From Mytilisepta virgata (taxonomy: Eukaryota > Mollusca > Bivalvia > Mytilida > Mytilidae), in NCBI GenBank assembly GCA_028015205.1, contig CM051508.1:13100001-13164000 (forward strand): 64,000 bases of DNA. The letters are read 5' to 3'. The notes under the pieces are model-generated. The model saw nothing but the letters and a program-made list of their open reading frames with translations. It had not been told where the DNA came from and made no database searches. This document shows, in pieces, positions 1 to 13,122 of the stretch. The translations under genes were made by a program, and so were the position numbers. Within the stretch, counting starts at the first letter, position 1; each line of letters begins with the position of its first letter.

Positions 1-2167
1 TATCTCATACTGTATTTACATCAGAATAACTTACATATATCCATTTTCGATCGTAGCACAAACTACTCAAACCGTTCTGCCTTTGTGTTTTCTCAATTCG
101 GAATACAATTAACTCGTTTCAAAATTCCCTTTAGGCATTCTTCGTTGTCTGACAGGTAAGGGGATCTAGACACGGGCAGCCAATTATCGATAATCTTTCA
201 AGTAAACTGTGTTGTGATTGGTTAGTTGTCTGGCTTTGCTCTTCCGTTGACCTCCTATGAAAGAAAGGACAGAGTAAATCTCGGATCGGTTGAGTGATTA
301 TTTCCAATTAACACTTAGGGGACATAACATGTCAAATCCATTTCAGATTTAATTAGCAACAAACAAAATTTGTCAGGTGAATTAACTATTCTCTAATTTA
401 ATTACTAACTGAAATTTATTGATTGAGAAGTTATGACAGCGTGAACAATAACTAAACTGTGAAAACTAAAAAAAAAAAAAATTAATTGTCATTTTAAATT
501 TTATAGAAAATCGTAATAAGACTTATTACTGGTATTATAGATATATTTCTGTTAGAAATGCCTCTCATGATCCACGAGAATTTGACACATTATTTTGGAA
601 GACAACACACATTAATATGATTTATAAACTTCAGTGACTGATTTTCCTAGTTTTTACTGAAAATGCTTCGTCATCGAGTTTAAGTCAATATTTTTGTGGG
701 CATGAGTACACATTGGTTTCTTATATTGATAAATACGATAAGATATGACAGCTAATCGTCTCTATGTAAATCCCTGATAGGCAAATGTCAAAATTTTTCA
801 GTTGTGAAAACTACATAATTCATTTACACATTTTCTTTCAAAGGACATGAAATAACTACTGTCACTGATGATCTTAGATCAATATTTTCATTTAAAACCA
901 ATTATTTTAATCAGGTAGGATTTCAGCTATTTTCATAATAGTAGAGTGTGAAAATTGAACAATACCCATTTTAATACCTTCAGCGGGAAACCCCAGTTTT
1001 AACAACATATAATTAGCTGATAATTGTTCCTTCAAACATACAGTCTGGATCTAATTCTCACCTTTCTTGGCATCCTTCATTCTATTTATCTGCGACACAA
1101 AAATTGAAAAACAATTTGAATACGAAAACAAATTGCGGAACCATCTTTCATAAATTAAGATTTTTAACTTAGTCATATATATGTAAAATCTATAACTTTA
1201 TAATACAGTTAAAAAAAAACAATTTCTTGGCGGGATGCTGCACAGAGCAGAATGTTAATTTATTGCACGAAGTTTGAAGTGCAATTGAAATTAATTCTGA
1301 GAGGTGAATATTTTTACAAACATAATTTTGAAAATTCGAATGTGAAATATTGTGTTACTATAGAACAATGATCTATTCGGAGTTCTTCATACTAATCTAT
1401 TATATTTAAATTATAATCCGTCGGAGTTCTTCATACTAATCCAAATGGCTTCTTTCTGATTTTCATAAATTTGATTAAACATAATCATAACAAATGAAGT
1501 ATTATAAAATTAAGCTCAAAATTTCTTTGATCAAACCACTTTTCAGGAGAGTTTTACCACCGAGCTGCTAATGATTTTCTTGTATTGTCCCACTCAAATA
1601 CCAATACAATAGTCCGTGATTATATAAAACTTTTGATCTTGTTAATATTTTATAAGATTTAAATCTTTAGGTAATTTTTGTGAAAACCCAATTAGCACAA
1701 TCTTTTATGAAAAAAATATTAACAGAGAAAATCATTAAAATGTAATTATATATTTAGGCTTTTGTCACCTCTCCGAATAAGAGAACTCCTATCGACGCCA
1801 CAAAACCAGTATATAACTTAATCAGGAAAGAAGGGGGAAAACATTAGATATATCAAACGCATACATACAATATGTTCTTGCATCATATGGGTTAAAATGT
1901 TGTCTCGTTGGCGCTTGCCTCATAGGCTCATACGTGTAGTAGATAAATAATTGGACAACTTACATTAAGTGCACGACACTTAACATAGCTTAAGCACAAT
2001 AGCACAATATCACAAACCCCCAGTCAAAGACTAAGACACACAAAAAGACTTAAAACAATTTCAGTAACGAATCCTGTAGTGGATCTCCCCTAGCTGTAAT
2101 AACTATTTTCCATACTTGTTTTATTAACTAAAAACGTTCCGAGTTTCGAATATTGCACAGAAAGTGC
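1..2167. other. Intergenic, no gene seen
   Basis: AT-rich sequence with stop codons in all frames and only very short open frames. I see no exon-like conserved peptide, no tRNA and no clear repeat boundary. It could be intergenic or part of an intron of a gene lying outside the window. Confidence 0.6.
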
Positions 2168-2478
2168 TAAGGCTAGGTTTAATTTATTTTCTTGAGGAAT
2201 ATATTTTTTCCTATTTTTTTTCAGGCGAAGATTGAATTTACGAGCGGTACAATTTTGTTTAACGAAAATATTGTAAAAAATGGAATATATCACTTTTTCC
2301 AAATTTTAAGACGGGCGAACAATTTTTATTTTTAATTTCTTGAAAATGAAGAAATTGGGGCGAATTTTCAGCATTTTTTTGCAAAATGAAACGGCGTTTT
2401 TTTTTATTAAAATTTACAAAGTCCGAAAATTCTAGCGGCATTATCCAAAGAACTAAAAATCAATTTGGTGTGGCCGAA
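2168..2478 (-). mobile_element. MITE-2 family, decayed copy
   Basis: The right end reads CAATTTGGTGTGGCC after a CCAAAGAACTAAAAA stretch. The interior shares TTCTTGAGGA, AATGAAGAA and TTTTGCAAAATGAA with the reverse complements of the copies at 16,852-17,203 and 27,471-27,796. The left terminal repeat is poorly preserved, so the left boundary is approximate. It is probably a non-autonomous DNA transposon relic; short open frames crossing it (2259-2441, 2386-2625) are incidental. Confidence 0.5.
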
Positions 2479-5400
2479 AGTGGTATGGTCTTCTCCATGC
2501 ATATAAAGCTCTATTCTAGCTCTTTACGAAGTTTGAACTTGAATTTAGTTTTTAGCTTTGCACTTACTAACACGGATAAATTGTTATACTTGTTAGATAT
2601 AAATAACTACCGATTGTACGATTAAATTGTTACAATAACGAAACAGATTCTTTTAAAACAAAGACCTGCCACGGATCGATGATTGTGATAACGTTTACCC
2701 CTATAGTTGAACAAATTTTTGTCAAAGAAGGAACAAAAAGAACATCTAGGCTGATTTTATCACGTAATCAAAGACGCTAGAGGGACATTAAAATATTTTT
2801 ATCTACATGCGCCTACCAAGTTTGACTACAATCTATTCAGTATAATATTGGTCAATCGGCCATGTGCACTTAACCATGCAATAAAGGTTATATTATACCA
2901 TCTGGGACCAGTAAAGATACAGTTTTATAAGAATGGTATACACGTGGGTGGTATATATACTTCTTTATAAAGGGCATTTACAATAGCAGTAAAAATGTCG
3001 CGCATTTGAGCTGACCGAAACCCCTTATTGCATGAAGTAGGGTAATTTACAATAAACAGAAGAATCTCTTATGATGCAATGTAAATTGTAAAGGCAATTA
3101 ATTATCAATCAATGGAGTTTTCTTAAACATGACATTTATTTAGATTATGAATTTGGCTTTTTTTTTCATTATTTAATCTGAAGTGGACTCAAAATCCACG
3201 AGGATATCGTATTTCTGTTTCTTTAAACTATGGGCTATCTCCCTTAAGCATTGTTCTCTTAGAAATTTTTTTTATTTAACTTTATTTTTGGTGTTTCCAT
3301 TGTATAACATTTTGGATATTGACAAAAGAATATTGAAGCGATAATTTTAAGACATGGCATAGACAGAAACAACGACATGGCAAACCGCATGTTGAGAACA
3401 GATCCCAAAATACCACAAAGAGCATTATAAATACACGAAGCAAGCCAAACAGAAATAGAACAAGATGACTGTTTTGGCTTTCACGTTTTTTGTTTTGTTT
3501 TTGTGTTGTGTTTTTTTTTTCATTTGGAAAATGCTAATGAATGCTTTATTGAAATGTTTAAGACTTATTTACTTCTGCTTCAGTTGTCAAGATCAGCTTT
3601 CCATATATATATATATTTTTTTATTAAAAAAAAACTTGAAGAGACATGATTTGTCGAAATATACATAGCAGGGATATATTAGAATTTATATAAAACTAAC
3701 ATTTATAAGTATATAGGATACTCGCCAATAAGAGGTTGGTTATCGTGTAAGGATACCAGAGGTCGAGACCCAAGGGACTGAACGATGACATGAATGGGTC
3801 GTCGTGTAGCTCTTTTACGGAGAAAAGAAGGTTGTTGTTATGATACAAAAAAGTGAAATAGAGCTTTCTGTCGAATTTGGTTTACAAATGAAGTATTTCG
3901 AGTACGTTAACACGGTGGAAATGGCCCAATTCCATGTATAGAGAGGCCCCGGGTTATCACGTAATTGGTGTCCTTTTAGACCCTCTCGGACAGGATAAAC
4001 TGTCCAAAAGGCAAAAGGGATGTTTTATGTTGTTCAATTACTCTGTTAAACTGAAATTTGTATTTGGGAACCACACCCATTCCTTTTCAAAATTTCAGTA
4101 TCCGTCTTAAATAAGTACAGTAATTGTGTTTTAATGAGCCTCAATGTACTTGATCAACGCTAAATCACCATTAGAAATTTCGGACAAAAAGCAGAAACCT
4201 AATATTTTCAGAGGCTATTGAAATTAAGTCTTTTAAAATTCTCACGTTTCCCTGTATCTCGTTTAGATCACGCGATAGTTTTAACTTTCCTTCAGAACTC
4301 ATTCAACTAAATGATTTCATTACATATATAGAACGAAAATAGTCAATTTCATAATTGCAAATCTGAGCCGTTTGAAAAAGATAAAAGATTTAAACTTATT
4401 GCATTTTTTATGTGTGAAATGAAAGAGGATATTTTTGAGATACACAATGAATGTTCCAATTAAATATTGGAGAAACAAGAGGTCCCTAGATATGACAGTG
4501 AATTAAAAAAAAACCTCAGATGTGGTTGAAGTCTACAAATAAGGGGTTTTCCCATTTATCGAAGGGTAAATTTTAAGTGATAAGAAACACAACTTTCAAA
4601 TTTTATTTTTTTCATTCGAAAGGGGAAAAATTCAGATAAAATGCATCAGGTTTTTCCAAATAACAACATTTGTACCTTAAAAAAATAACGACACTAAATG
4701 TCCATGAAATTACAAGATTTGCTGAATATCTATTTACTTTACCAGACAAGATACACACAATGTCTTCATGAAAAGTTGTAGCATGTAAGATGAAAATGTG
4801 CCCTATATAATTAAAAAATTATATTTTAAGGATTATTCCTCAGTGGAGGGATTGTTCCCAACTTGATTAGGTCACTAATATAGAAATAAGCAGTGTTTGT
4901 GAAATTCAGGCCACAAAGGCCCGTTTAATACATTAATTGATGGTGATAGCTGATTAAAATATAAAATTATCAGTTGTTGATATTAATAGATTTCTCTAAT
5001 TTAATAGGACTGAAACAACCCATTTAAATTTCTGTGAAGTGCCATGGTAGTCTATGCATTCCGACGAAATCTCGACTTTCCTTAATGTATGAAAAATAAT
5101 AAAACCAACAAAAATTAGAAGGGCATCATAAACAAAGAAAAGAAATTAAAACCAAAATAACCTGAACCAAAAGGAAAAAGGAGAGAGAGGTGTAGTACCA
5201 ATTTAACGCCCACGTATCTCTCTAATTCACATCAAATGGTTTTGGTCATTTCTTATAATATGATAGGTACTTTCAAAATTTTAAGAAAGTGAATCGATGA
5301 AATAGTTCCTTTGTGAAATTTGTGTATTAGCCAATTTAAATACACACAAATATGGTCGTAAAATGTGTTCAGGACAAATAATGGCTATGAAAGAGACTGA

Positions 5401-8400
5401 AAATTTGTTCGGAGCGGATCTTCAGCTAAACTCGTATCTAAACAAATCGAAATCACTTTCATGGAATTTTTAAATAAAGCAGATTAAGTTGGAAATCTAA
5501 TATTATCACTTGTTATGCATGAGAGTGATAAGAAGGCATTGGTTATACGTGTTACATTTGTAGGAGAATATTATTAAGAAAATCTTTGCAAGCCATGAAT
5601 GACCAGTCAAGACCATTATCACGATAATTTAGGCTCTTTCGAAAGCTCAACTGTCACGCTTGTAATTACTAGTATCAACACTGTTAATTATTTCACGAGG
5701 TCATAAGTTCATATACTATCATAGCTTCTTAATTGACTTAAATAAAAATTAAAGTACGGAAGATTTATCATGTATCGGCCTATTTTTAAATATTCTGTCT
5801 AACCATAGAAAATAGTTTAAAGTTTTATCAATGGAGAGCTAACGTCATCGGAAAGTGGAAAATGGGGTTTATTTTCATTTGCGTAAACCACATAATAGAA
5901 AACCAAAGTACTTGATGTCAGTTTAATTAAGTGACGTTTTTAGTCTATCTAAAAATGTAGGGACATAAATTAGGTTAGTTTGGACGTATGTATAGAGATT
6001 TTTATCCGTGTATTGCAGATGTGTCCAGCGTCTTGGTGATGACTAAAAATAAACTGAACAGTATTTGGTGTATTTTAGTTTAAAAAATCGCATTTTGAAA
6101 GGAAACTAAAATATCTAGGAGTCGGACTCATGCCACAATAAAATAATATTTCCAACAAAACGCAAATTGATTAAAAATTTGAAAAGAAACACCTACTCAT
6201 GCAATTTGACAAGTAATAGATTTTCGAAAGGGCATGGGGAAACTGGAATCTATTTCTTTATTTTTTTCTGACCGTTTTGAAGAATTTGGCTGATATCGAT
6301 ACACATATTTTCACCTCTGAAAATTGGACTGTAATAGTTCTAGTAATTACGGCGAAGACGAGGAAACTCCGGAATTCCCAGTACGTTTTGATAAGAATTT
6401 TACCACAAAACACATCGGTAAATATACCTCCTGACCTGACATTCCTCGGGATTTGTAATTAAATATCGACAAGTCTGTCCACTTTTAAAGTATTGGAAGA
6501 TATTTGTCAAAAAGTTTTATTTCGTACTATGTCCGTTCGTATTTGGATCAAAATGAAGTAGATTATATAAAGATCCTGGGGGCTCTATTTAAGTTTTAGA
6601 TCCCTCCCACGAACTTTTTGCATTGGCTGAGTTTCCTGTTGATAGATATACCTGAAAACTTTGAACATCACGAGAAGACAAACGAAAAATCGCGTTTATC
6701 TTAATTTCAAATGTATTAAAGGTCATTATACATGTACATAATGTCATGACAACTTTCAATTGGTTGCAAGTGGGTAGTGATGCATCCACGCGCTCGTGAA
6801 AAAAACGCCTTTTCTATTAAAGATTAATTTTAAAATGTATTAAAATTTTAGGGCCGTGAACCCGTAAAACAATTTCCTGCATTCGCACCTGCATTTATAA
6901 TCACTATTTCGACGATTACAAGAGAGCGAATTTAGGAGAGGGGTGGAAAGATCAATATGAGGGGAGGACAAATGTGAGAGACTATATATGGTAGAGAGAA
7001 AGATGATCGTAAAGGGTCAGTTCTCTGTAGAAGACACATCATTTTTCTACACCTTTTTATCAGATCTTTGTTTTCTTCACTTCAGAAATAAACATGATAA
7101 CATTATTCAAAATGTCGGTTATTTTTTTTAACAAAAAATCAGGAGTGACAAAATAAATTTGACAACATATGTATACATGTTAAACGATCTTATTTAAAAG
7201 AAATAGTATTTAATCACGGTGAGTAAACAACCACTTGAATCATTTTAAATGTATTATTTTCAAGTAGTTTGAAAATAATTTACATGACTTTGCGTTTTAA
7301 AGTTCCAGTATTTGTTTTTCGGATTTCAAAATTCTAAATTTCATGTTTGGATAACAAGATATTTCCATTAGGGATAAATATATCTCCACAGTGTACTTTT
7401 TCCCCTGATGGTATTTAAACACTCGTATGATAAAAGGAATTCTCTAATGACGCGTCGGTAAAACATAAAAAGGCCTTTGTAAGATGGGAAGGGTTGGATA
7501 TTAGCTAGATAAAAGGGAAAATGAAAGTGAGTGTGATCCCTAAGTCTTTACTTACAAGTAAATAGTCCAAGTTTTTGTCCCAGAAAGGAACAAATTTTCA
7601 ATGAAAAAGGCCAAGAACTTACTTTCTGTGAAACAAGTTTCATAATGTAATTTTCTTCAAAATGAATTCTCTAACGAAGCGACCATTTGGTGTAAAAAGG
7701 ACGTTAGCTGGATAAATGGTGGTAGGGAATTACTAGGTATAAATATTTTATGTAAGAACATGGTCAATAATTTCTACAAGTTTCAGACACTGGAACAAAT
7801 TTTCTCTGAGATACGTTCCTGGGGAATCAACCTACTGTGAACGGAGGTCCAGGAACAATCAGTTTCTATGAAAAATTACGACCCACGCAGAATAATTTTC
7901 ATTTATAAAATATATGGCATTCGTTGGACTTATTTTGCTTTGGTCTAAATATTCTCACCCGGCCAGGTTTAAAAACTTAAGTGTCTTGTAAATTTTTCCC
8001 TCTATTAACTGCGAAATTTTCCCAGCGTCGGGTTGTGGTATGTGAATTTGTCATTTGAGATCAGATAGAATTTTTTCATACCTATAAAAAATCTATTAAC
8101 GTCAAATAAACAACAATGAACAATATAATCTTTCCCCGGGCAGTACAACGTTTTAATTAATTCGCCATTATTTGGTCATTCCCTCGTTATTTTTATTGTC
8201 GATTTTGATATCTCACATGCTAATCACCAATGATGACCATTTGACCAATTGACCACAAGGCACCAGAGTAGTATTACAGTGACATTGACAAGTGTCAAAA
8301 AAAAACCGTCGTTACATGCGTAGCAACGATCTAACTTTCCTGACTACAGAGATAAACCTTGGATTATAATTTGATTTCACCTGAAATAGATTAATGACAG

Positions 8401-8670
8401 CTAAGCGATAATCGGTGTTAAAATAAACAAAGTGGTCGTGATAATGAGAAATACAATCGATATTGAAAAAATAAGCCGGAAAAACTGACAGATTTATTTT
8501 CGAAGAAAGATAACTCTAATCTAAATCTCGGGGCAAACCTGTTAAAAAGATATGTCGCATATCCTGTTCCACTTCGGTCGAATGTTTAAAGTTTTTTGCA
8601 TTTTACGATTTCAGTTTAATTTCAGTATCGGATAGAAATCCATGACAAATTTGGCACATTTCAAAATTCA
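2479..8670. other. Intergenic, no gene seen
   Basis: Over 6 kb of AT-rich sequence with no open frame above about 66 codons and no recognisable peptide. A short stretch near 3720-3790 ends in GGTCGAGACC, which resembles a polymerase III B box, but no A box or tRNA fold can be defended. Nothing else supported here. Confidence 0.6.
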
Positions 8671-8700
8671 CATTCAAATTCAAATTCTTTATTTTCTAAT
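8671..8700 (-). repeat. LINE 3' tail with ATTCAA repeats
   Basis: Read on the minus strand this is GAAAATAAAGAATTTGAATT followed by one more repeat unit. It closes the degenerate LINE. The same terminal word occurs on the plus strand at 17,358-17,380, suggesting a related element there. Confidence 0.6.
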
Positions 8701-11330
8701 AACAGGGCCCTTTCGAGCATAACAAATTTTATCCGTACACACACACTTCCACACGAATAACACTATCTCACTCGGTACATTCTGATTAAAATAATTGGAT
8801 AACACTTGCAGTAAGACATGTAATTATTGTTATGGAAGAGAGAGTATGACAAAGTAACAACCAAAGAGAGATAACTCAACAATATAATGAATACGACCAA
8901 GTAGAGGATTAGTTCAGGATTGCTGTTTTTTTCCTAAGATACTTTATATTGGGATACAGGCTATGTATGTGTGTTAATAATATTTGTCTCCTTTGTTCAT
9001 AGTGGGGACATTGTAGGAAAAAACGTATCTCATCCTCCACTTGGTTTAAATTACAAAGCTGACAAAGTCGTTCACACCGGGGTAATATTTCGGGTTTATT
9101 TATAGGATTTTTCTTTCGTTCATGCCTCCCAGTCTCTATCCTAAGACAGTGATTACTTATTCTAAATTTTGTGAGTATTATTCTGTCAGCTGTCTTTTTC
9201 ATGTTAAGGTATGGTTCAAACCTGAAAATCGATTTAAATATAAAATAAGTGTCTTATTTACCATGATCACCAGGTTGTGAGTTTCTAGTATTTTCCCAAA
9301 ATTTAAGAAAATCTTTTCTCAGTCTTTTTATCAGTAATTGTTTAACTTTGTTCTTGCTTAGTTTTTTACATATACATGTAGTAAGGTCAATATTTAGTTT
9401 TTGACTGAAGAATTTTACATTGGAGTACCTATTGTTGTCTTTTTGGTCTCCATTTTTGTATTCGTTATATGCACTATTTAACAGGTCAGTTGATGAATGT
9501 TTAAGTCTATACCAAGAACATATGTGTGATTATGTCCACATATAGTGGAAATCTTCCAAGTTCTGATATAACAGCCAAATTAGAGCTCTGTTTTGATACA
9601 TCTACTGAATATTTAAAAAACTTTAAATTTAATTTCTCATGTTCCCAGTCTTTGAATATTTCGTAGAAGGGGAGATTTTACCTCTTTGGAGTTATATTTA
9701 CCCCCTCCCCCCCAATTTTCACAGCCATAAAGTATGATAGGTTTTATGGTGTGGTCAAATATATGGAGTAGACTGCTGACAGGCGGTGATGATGATTTCA
9801 GATCTCTATATAACTTAAAGCTAGCTTTTAGTGCTTTTTCATACAGGTTATTTCTGACTTCATTAAATTTACCAGTATTACTCATGGTTATTCCTAAATA
9901 TTTCTAGAATTTGACACATTCAACATCATTTTTTCCAATTGTAAACTTTTCTTTTAGAAGTCTACCAGTCTTATTAAAATGATCACTTTTGGATTTTTTC
10001 ACATTTATCTGTAAGCACCAGTCATCACAGTAATTATATCAGGTATTTAGTTTGTTTTGAAGTCCCTGTTTTGTGTTAGAGCGTAGAACTAGGTCGTCAG
10101 CATATAGAAGGCAGGGGATGTTTTTACCATTCAATTTTAGACATTCAGTTTCCTGTTCTTATAGGGCTGGTATTTCATTAATAAATATGTTGAATAGATT
10201 GGGACTTCCCCTTGACGTACGCCAACCTCAGATATGAACAAACCTGTCAGCTTCGGGCCTATCTTGACACATAAGTTGTCAGATTTGTACTTAGAATTAA
10301 ATATTCTGTAAAAATGTCCATTTACGTTATATTTCAATACATGTAGTTTGAGCATAATACCAGCATGTATAACAGTATAAAATGCCTAACGAAAGTCTAT
10401 AAAGCAGGCATATACTTTCTTACATCCTAATTTTAAGTATTTACCAATAATACATTTCAATACAAAAATATGATCCGATGTTCGCTGTCCCCTCCTAAAA
10501 CCAATCCGGGTTTAATGAATAATATCATTTTCAGAGAGGAGTTTTTCATGTATATATATTGTTTAAAACAATGTTAAATAATTTACCAATATTATTATTA
10601 ATGGTTATACCCCTGTAGTTATCTGGGAGTTGTGGGTCCCCAGACTTAAATATTGGACAGAGAAACCTCTCTGACCATTTTCCTGGGTACTGACCAGACC
10701 TGAAAACAGCATTAAATAGTTTAAGCAGAATAGGGTTGATATAAGTTTGTGATAGTTTCAACTTATCATTACTAATGTTGTCCAATCCAGGACTTTTTCC
10801 AGTTTTTAGCTTTGAAAAAGCTTTTTGTAGCTCTGATAATGTTATGTCATTATTAAGTCCCGGGCAATATTCATCTTTTGTCTCCAAAAGTACACTGTTT
10901 TCCGGCTTTTATTTTTGCTCTTCTCGTAGGGAGTTTACCATTGACCAATATTCTTTTGTCTGATTACAGATTGTTTAATTTGTCTAGAATAGATTGTTTA
11001 AAATCTTTCCTTTTCTTTTTCCTAAATTAGGAGTAAATTTTATTCAGTTTGAAGAAGGAACCACGAACAATTGGATCATTAGGATATTTACTCATAAGCT
11101 CAGCCTTCTCATCTAACCTTTTTTTTTCCATTGCTCCAAGTTCTTGGTCATACCATTTATTGTTCTTTCTTAAAAAGGTTTGTTTCTTTTTCAATGAAAT
11201 TTTACAGACTTTTTCAAATATTGAATAAATTTTATTGGTCGCTTCATTTATACCTTCATCACATGGCATGATATTGCTATCCATAAATGACTTTAACTCA
11301 TTTTTTTATACAAGGTAGCGAAAATGATTC
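8671..11330 (-). pseudogene. Degenerate non-LTR retrotransposon (LINE)
   Basis: Minus-strand fragments in linear order are parts of a LINE ORF2. 11,284-11,027 encodes the linker before the reverse transcriptase. 10,887-10,546 encodes early RT blocks (KLKTGKSPGLDNIS, then FKSGDPQLPDNYRGITI). 10,355-10,137 contains a damaged GVRQGE block. The catalytic YADD lies at 10,104-10,093 within LLYADDLVL. 9885-9637 continues KYLGITMS and IKPIILYGCENW. 9202-8909 holds the C-terminal CCHC-type region (CQLC, then DEIRFFLQC). Frameshifts and stops separate the pieces, so it is inactive. The 3' end is at the low-coordinate side, AATAAAG followed by AATTTG-type repeats. Clade not assigned. Confidence 0.85.
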
Positions 11331-11481
11331 TTGGAAGGGTATGATGTTTTCCTGATTCAAAATGTAGCGAGTAGGAAATCCAGCTAAGTTACTGTTGTTA
11401 AACCTTGTGATCCTTTACTACACCCTCAAATAGTAGTATATAAGAAACTTTGTCCATTGATATAACATATGCCATTCCTGC

Positions 11482-11845
11482 ATGAAGTTCAAGTATGACC
11501 TGGTCATTATAGCATTGACTCTTGGTGCTTCATGTAGTTTTGTCACTGTTATGCCATTGGTAATATATATATATTTAAATATGTATACTGCAAAATGTAT
11601 GTGTTTACTGGTAAAACCCCTCACCTTGTATGTGTGTACCGTGAGGAGGTTCTGTAAATCATTTTATTTGCTTTTATAAGTGATGTACATACATACTGGT
11701 ACATATTTAATTGTGTTGAAAATTATGTGAGTTGTGTGTTGTAGGAGGGAGTTGTCTCCCATTTGTCAATGATTGTGAATGTATAAAATTATATGTGTTC
11801 TGTAATATGCCCTCCTGGGGCCCTAATTTGGAAATAAAGTATCTA
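11482..11845 (+). mobile_element. LINE 3'-end fragment (UTR only)
   Basis: There is no coding remnant, but the segment ends GGGGCCCTAATTTGGAAATA and AAG at about 11,817-11,839, directly followed by a long TATC microsatellite. That terminus resembles the LINE end at 8671-8710 (read on the minus strand) and the end at 17,345-17,380. I infer a 5'-truncated LINE insertion. The left boundary is a guess. Confidence 0.45.
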
Positions 11846-11857
11846 TCTATCTATCTA

Positions 11858-11897
<40 letters not shown>

Positions 11898-11975
11898 TCT
11901 ATCTGTCTGTCTGTCTGTCTATCTGTCTGTCTGTCCGTCCGTCCGTCCGTCCCTCCATCCGTCCATCCATCCATC
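11840..11975. repeat. TATC/TGTC/CCGT microsatellite
   Basis: Tetranucleotide array that changes unit along its length: TATC, then TGTC, TATC, TGTC, then CCGT and CCAT variants. It starts exactly at the LINE-like terminus, so it probably began as the tail of that insertion. The open frame through it (11,732-12,058) is an artefact of the repeat. Confidence 0.9.
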
Positions 11976-12060
11976 ATTTGTGGCAAACAGCAAACAAATA
12001 TATATGTATAGAAGAAGAGCAGAAGAATTTTTTTATTAACCAATTAATGGCCCCATGAAG

Positions 12061-12069
12061 GGCATAGTT
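12061..12069 (+). repeat. Target-site duplication, left copy
   Basis: GGCATAGTT, repeated exactly at 12,446-12,454 on the other side of the G/C-tract element. Confidence 0.75.
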
Positions 12070-12445
12070 GCGGGGGGGGGGGGAGTAATTCCCTATATAA
12101 ACCTATACGGGGATGTGCGGAAAATTTGGGTGGTTTTTCATGATTTTTGGTATTAATTCGGGGTCTCTTTTGGAAATATAATATTTATTTGGGTTGTATT
12201 TACACAAACTTTGGTATTCAAAGTAATTTGGGTCTATTATTATATTTGTTTATAAACATCAGTATTAGTTCGGATGTGCTTTTGCGATATGGCTGTTTTG
12301 CAGGTAGGTATTTTCATCAAAATCATTTTTTCCGGATTAATATTGACATACATTCTAGTATTTGCTCGGATACCTTTTCTTATGCCATTTCCGCACACCC
12401 CCGTCAAAAATCTAGCGAGCCCCCCCCCCCCCCCCCCCCCCCCCC
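12070..12445. mobile_element. G/C-tract MITE with 9-bp target duplication
   Basis: A 376-bp element bounded by the direct repeat GGCATAGTT (12,061-12,069 and 12,446-12,454). It opens with a run of 12 G and closes with a run of 26 C. Just inside the tracts the left end has CGGGGATGTGCGGAAAA and the inverted right end has CGGGGGTGTGCGGAAAT, so the ends form terminal inverted repeats. There is no transposase frame; a proline-rich frame on the plus strand comes from the C tract. The size and an 8-9-bp duplication suit a non-autonomous hAT- or Mutator-type element. The superfamily is inferred, not shown. Confidence 0.7.
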
Positions 12446-12454
12446 GGCATAGTT
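12446..12454 (+). repeat. Target-site duplication, right copy
   Basis: Exact second copy of GGCATAGTT. Confidence 0.75.
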
Positions 12455-12639
12455 ACAGAACAAAACAATTATGACTGAGTTACATAGGTGAAACAAACAT
12501 GTATGGCAAATGTACGGTATATTAAATAGCTATACTAAATGTTGCTTATGTTAAAGACTACAAATAAGTGAATTATATAAATATAAATAGCAATAGAAAT
12601 TTGGAACAGTGTCTCAGGTACAATACACAAGTAAATACT

Positions 12640-12846
12640 TTAAGAGTCCCCTGTCCTCAATTCTAAAGACCTTTTCAAAAAGGAACCTATTTTATTTACT
12701 TTTTCTGTCGTGGATGGATTGAGAATAAATTTTAGTTTGTTCTGGTCAGATAATGAATTAAAGTTTGTGTCGTTTCTTGAAAATATCTTCTCGGGTTTTT
12801 TACTTTTGAATAAAGCTCGGTGCAAATTTGGATGATATGTTAGCAT
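12640..12846 (-). pseudogene. LINE ORF2 C-terminal scrap
   Basis: A 68-residue minus-strand frame contains SLSDQNKLKFILNPST and GSFLKRSLELR. It resembles the last residues of the plus-strand LINE frame ending at 14,415 (MSKEDQFNFIF). It is therefore the extreme C-terminus of a third LINE copy. No catalytic part remains. Confidence 0.5.
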
Positions 12847-13122
12847 TCATTAGGCCTATAGCCGTAGATAAAATATTTATACCAATGTTCATGCATAATA
12901 TATAGATATCTTGCAGAATTACTACTCGTCATTTCTGCTCTTAGAAGACCTAAAAACGCCTGCGTACCCCTCGCATGCATATCAAATGATTTATAATGTT
13001 AAACATTCTCTTTATTATGTTTTATTTAAAAGATCCAAGAATGTGATTCGCTGTAATATTATATAATTTTCTGATTGTTTATAGTAGTTGTTTAGATACC
13101 AGTAAAATCAGCTCTGAACTAA

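Noticed and set aside
3465..3668. 67-codon frame with a phenylalanine-rich N-terminus resembling a signal or membrane segment
   Set aside because: The hydrophobicity comes from a T-rich tract; no conserved mature part.
3720..3790. Possible SINE or tRNA-like sequence ending GGTCGAGACC
   Set aside because: No A box at the right distance and no second copy in the window.
11732..12058. 108-codon frame rich in S, V, C, L, I, Y and P
   Set aside because: It is the translation of the TATC/TGTC/CCGT microsatellite.
12147..12474. Two frames ending in poly-proline
   Set aside because: They lie inside the G/C-tract transposon; the prolines come from the C run.
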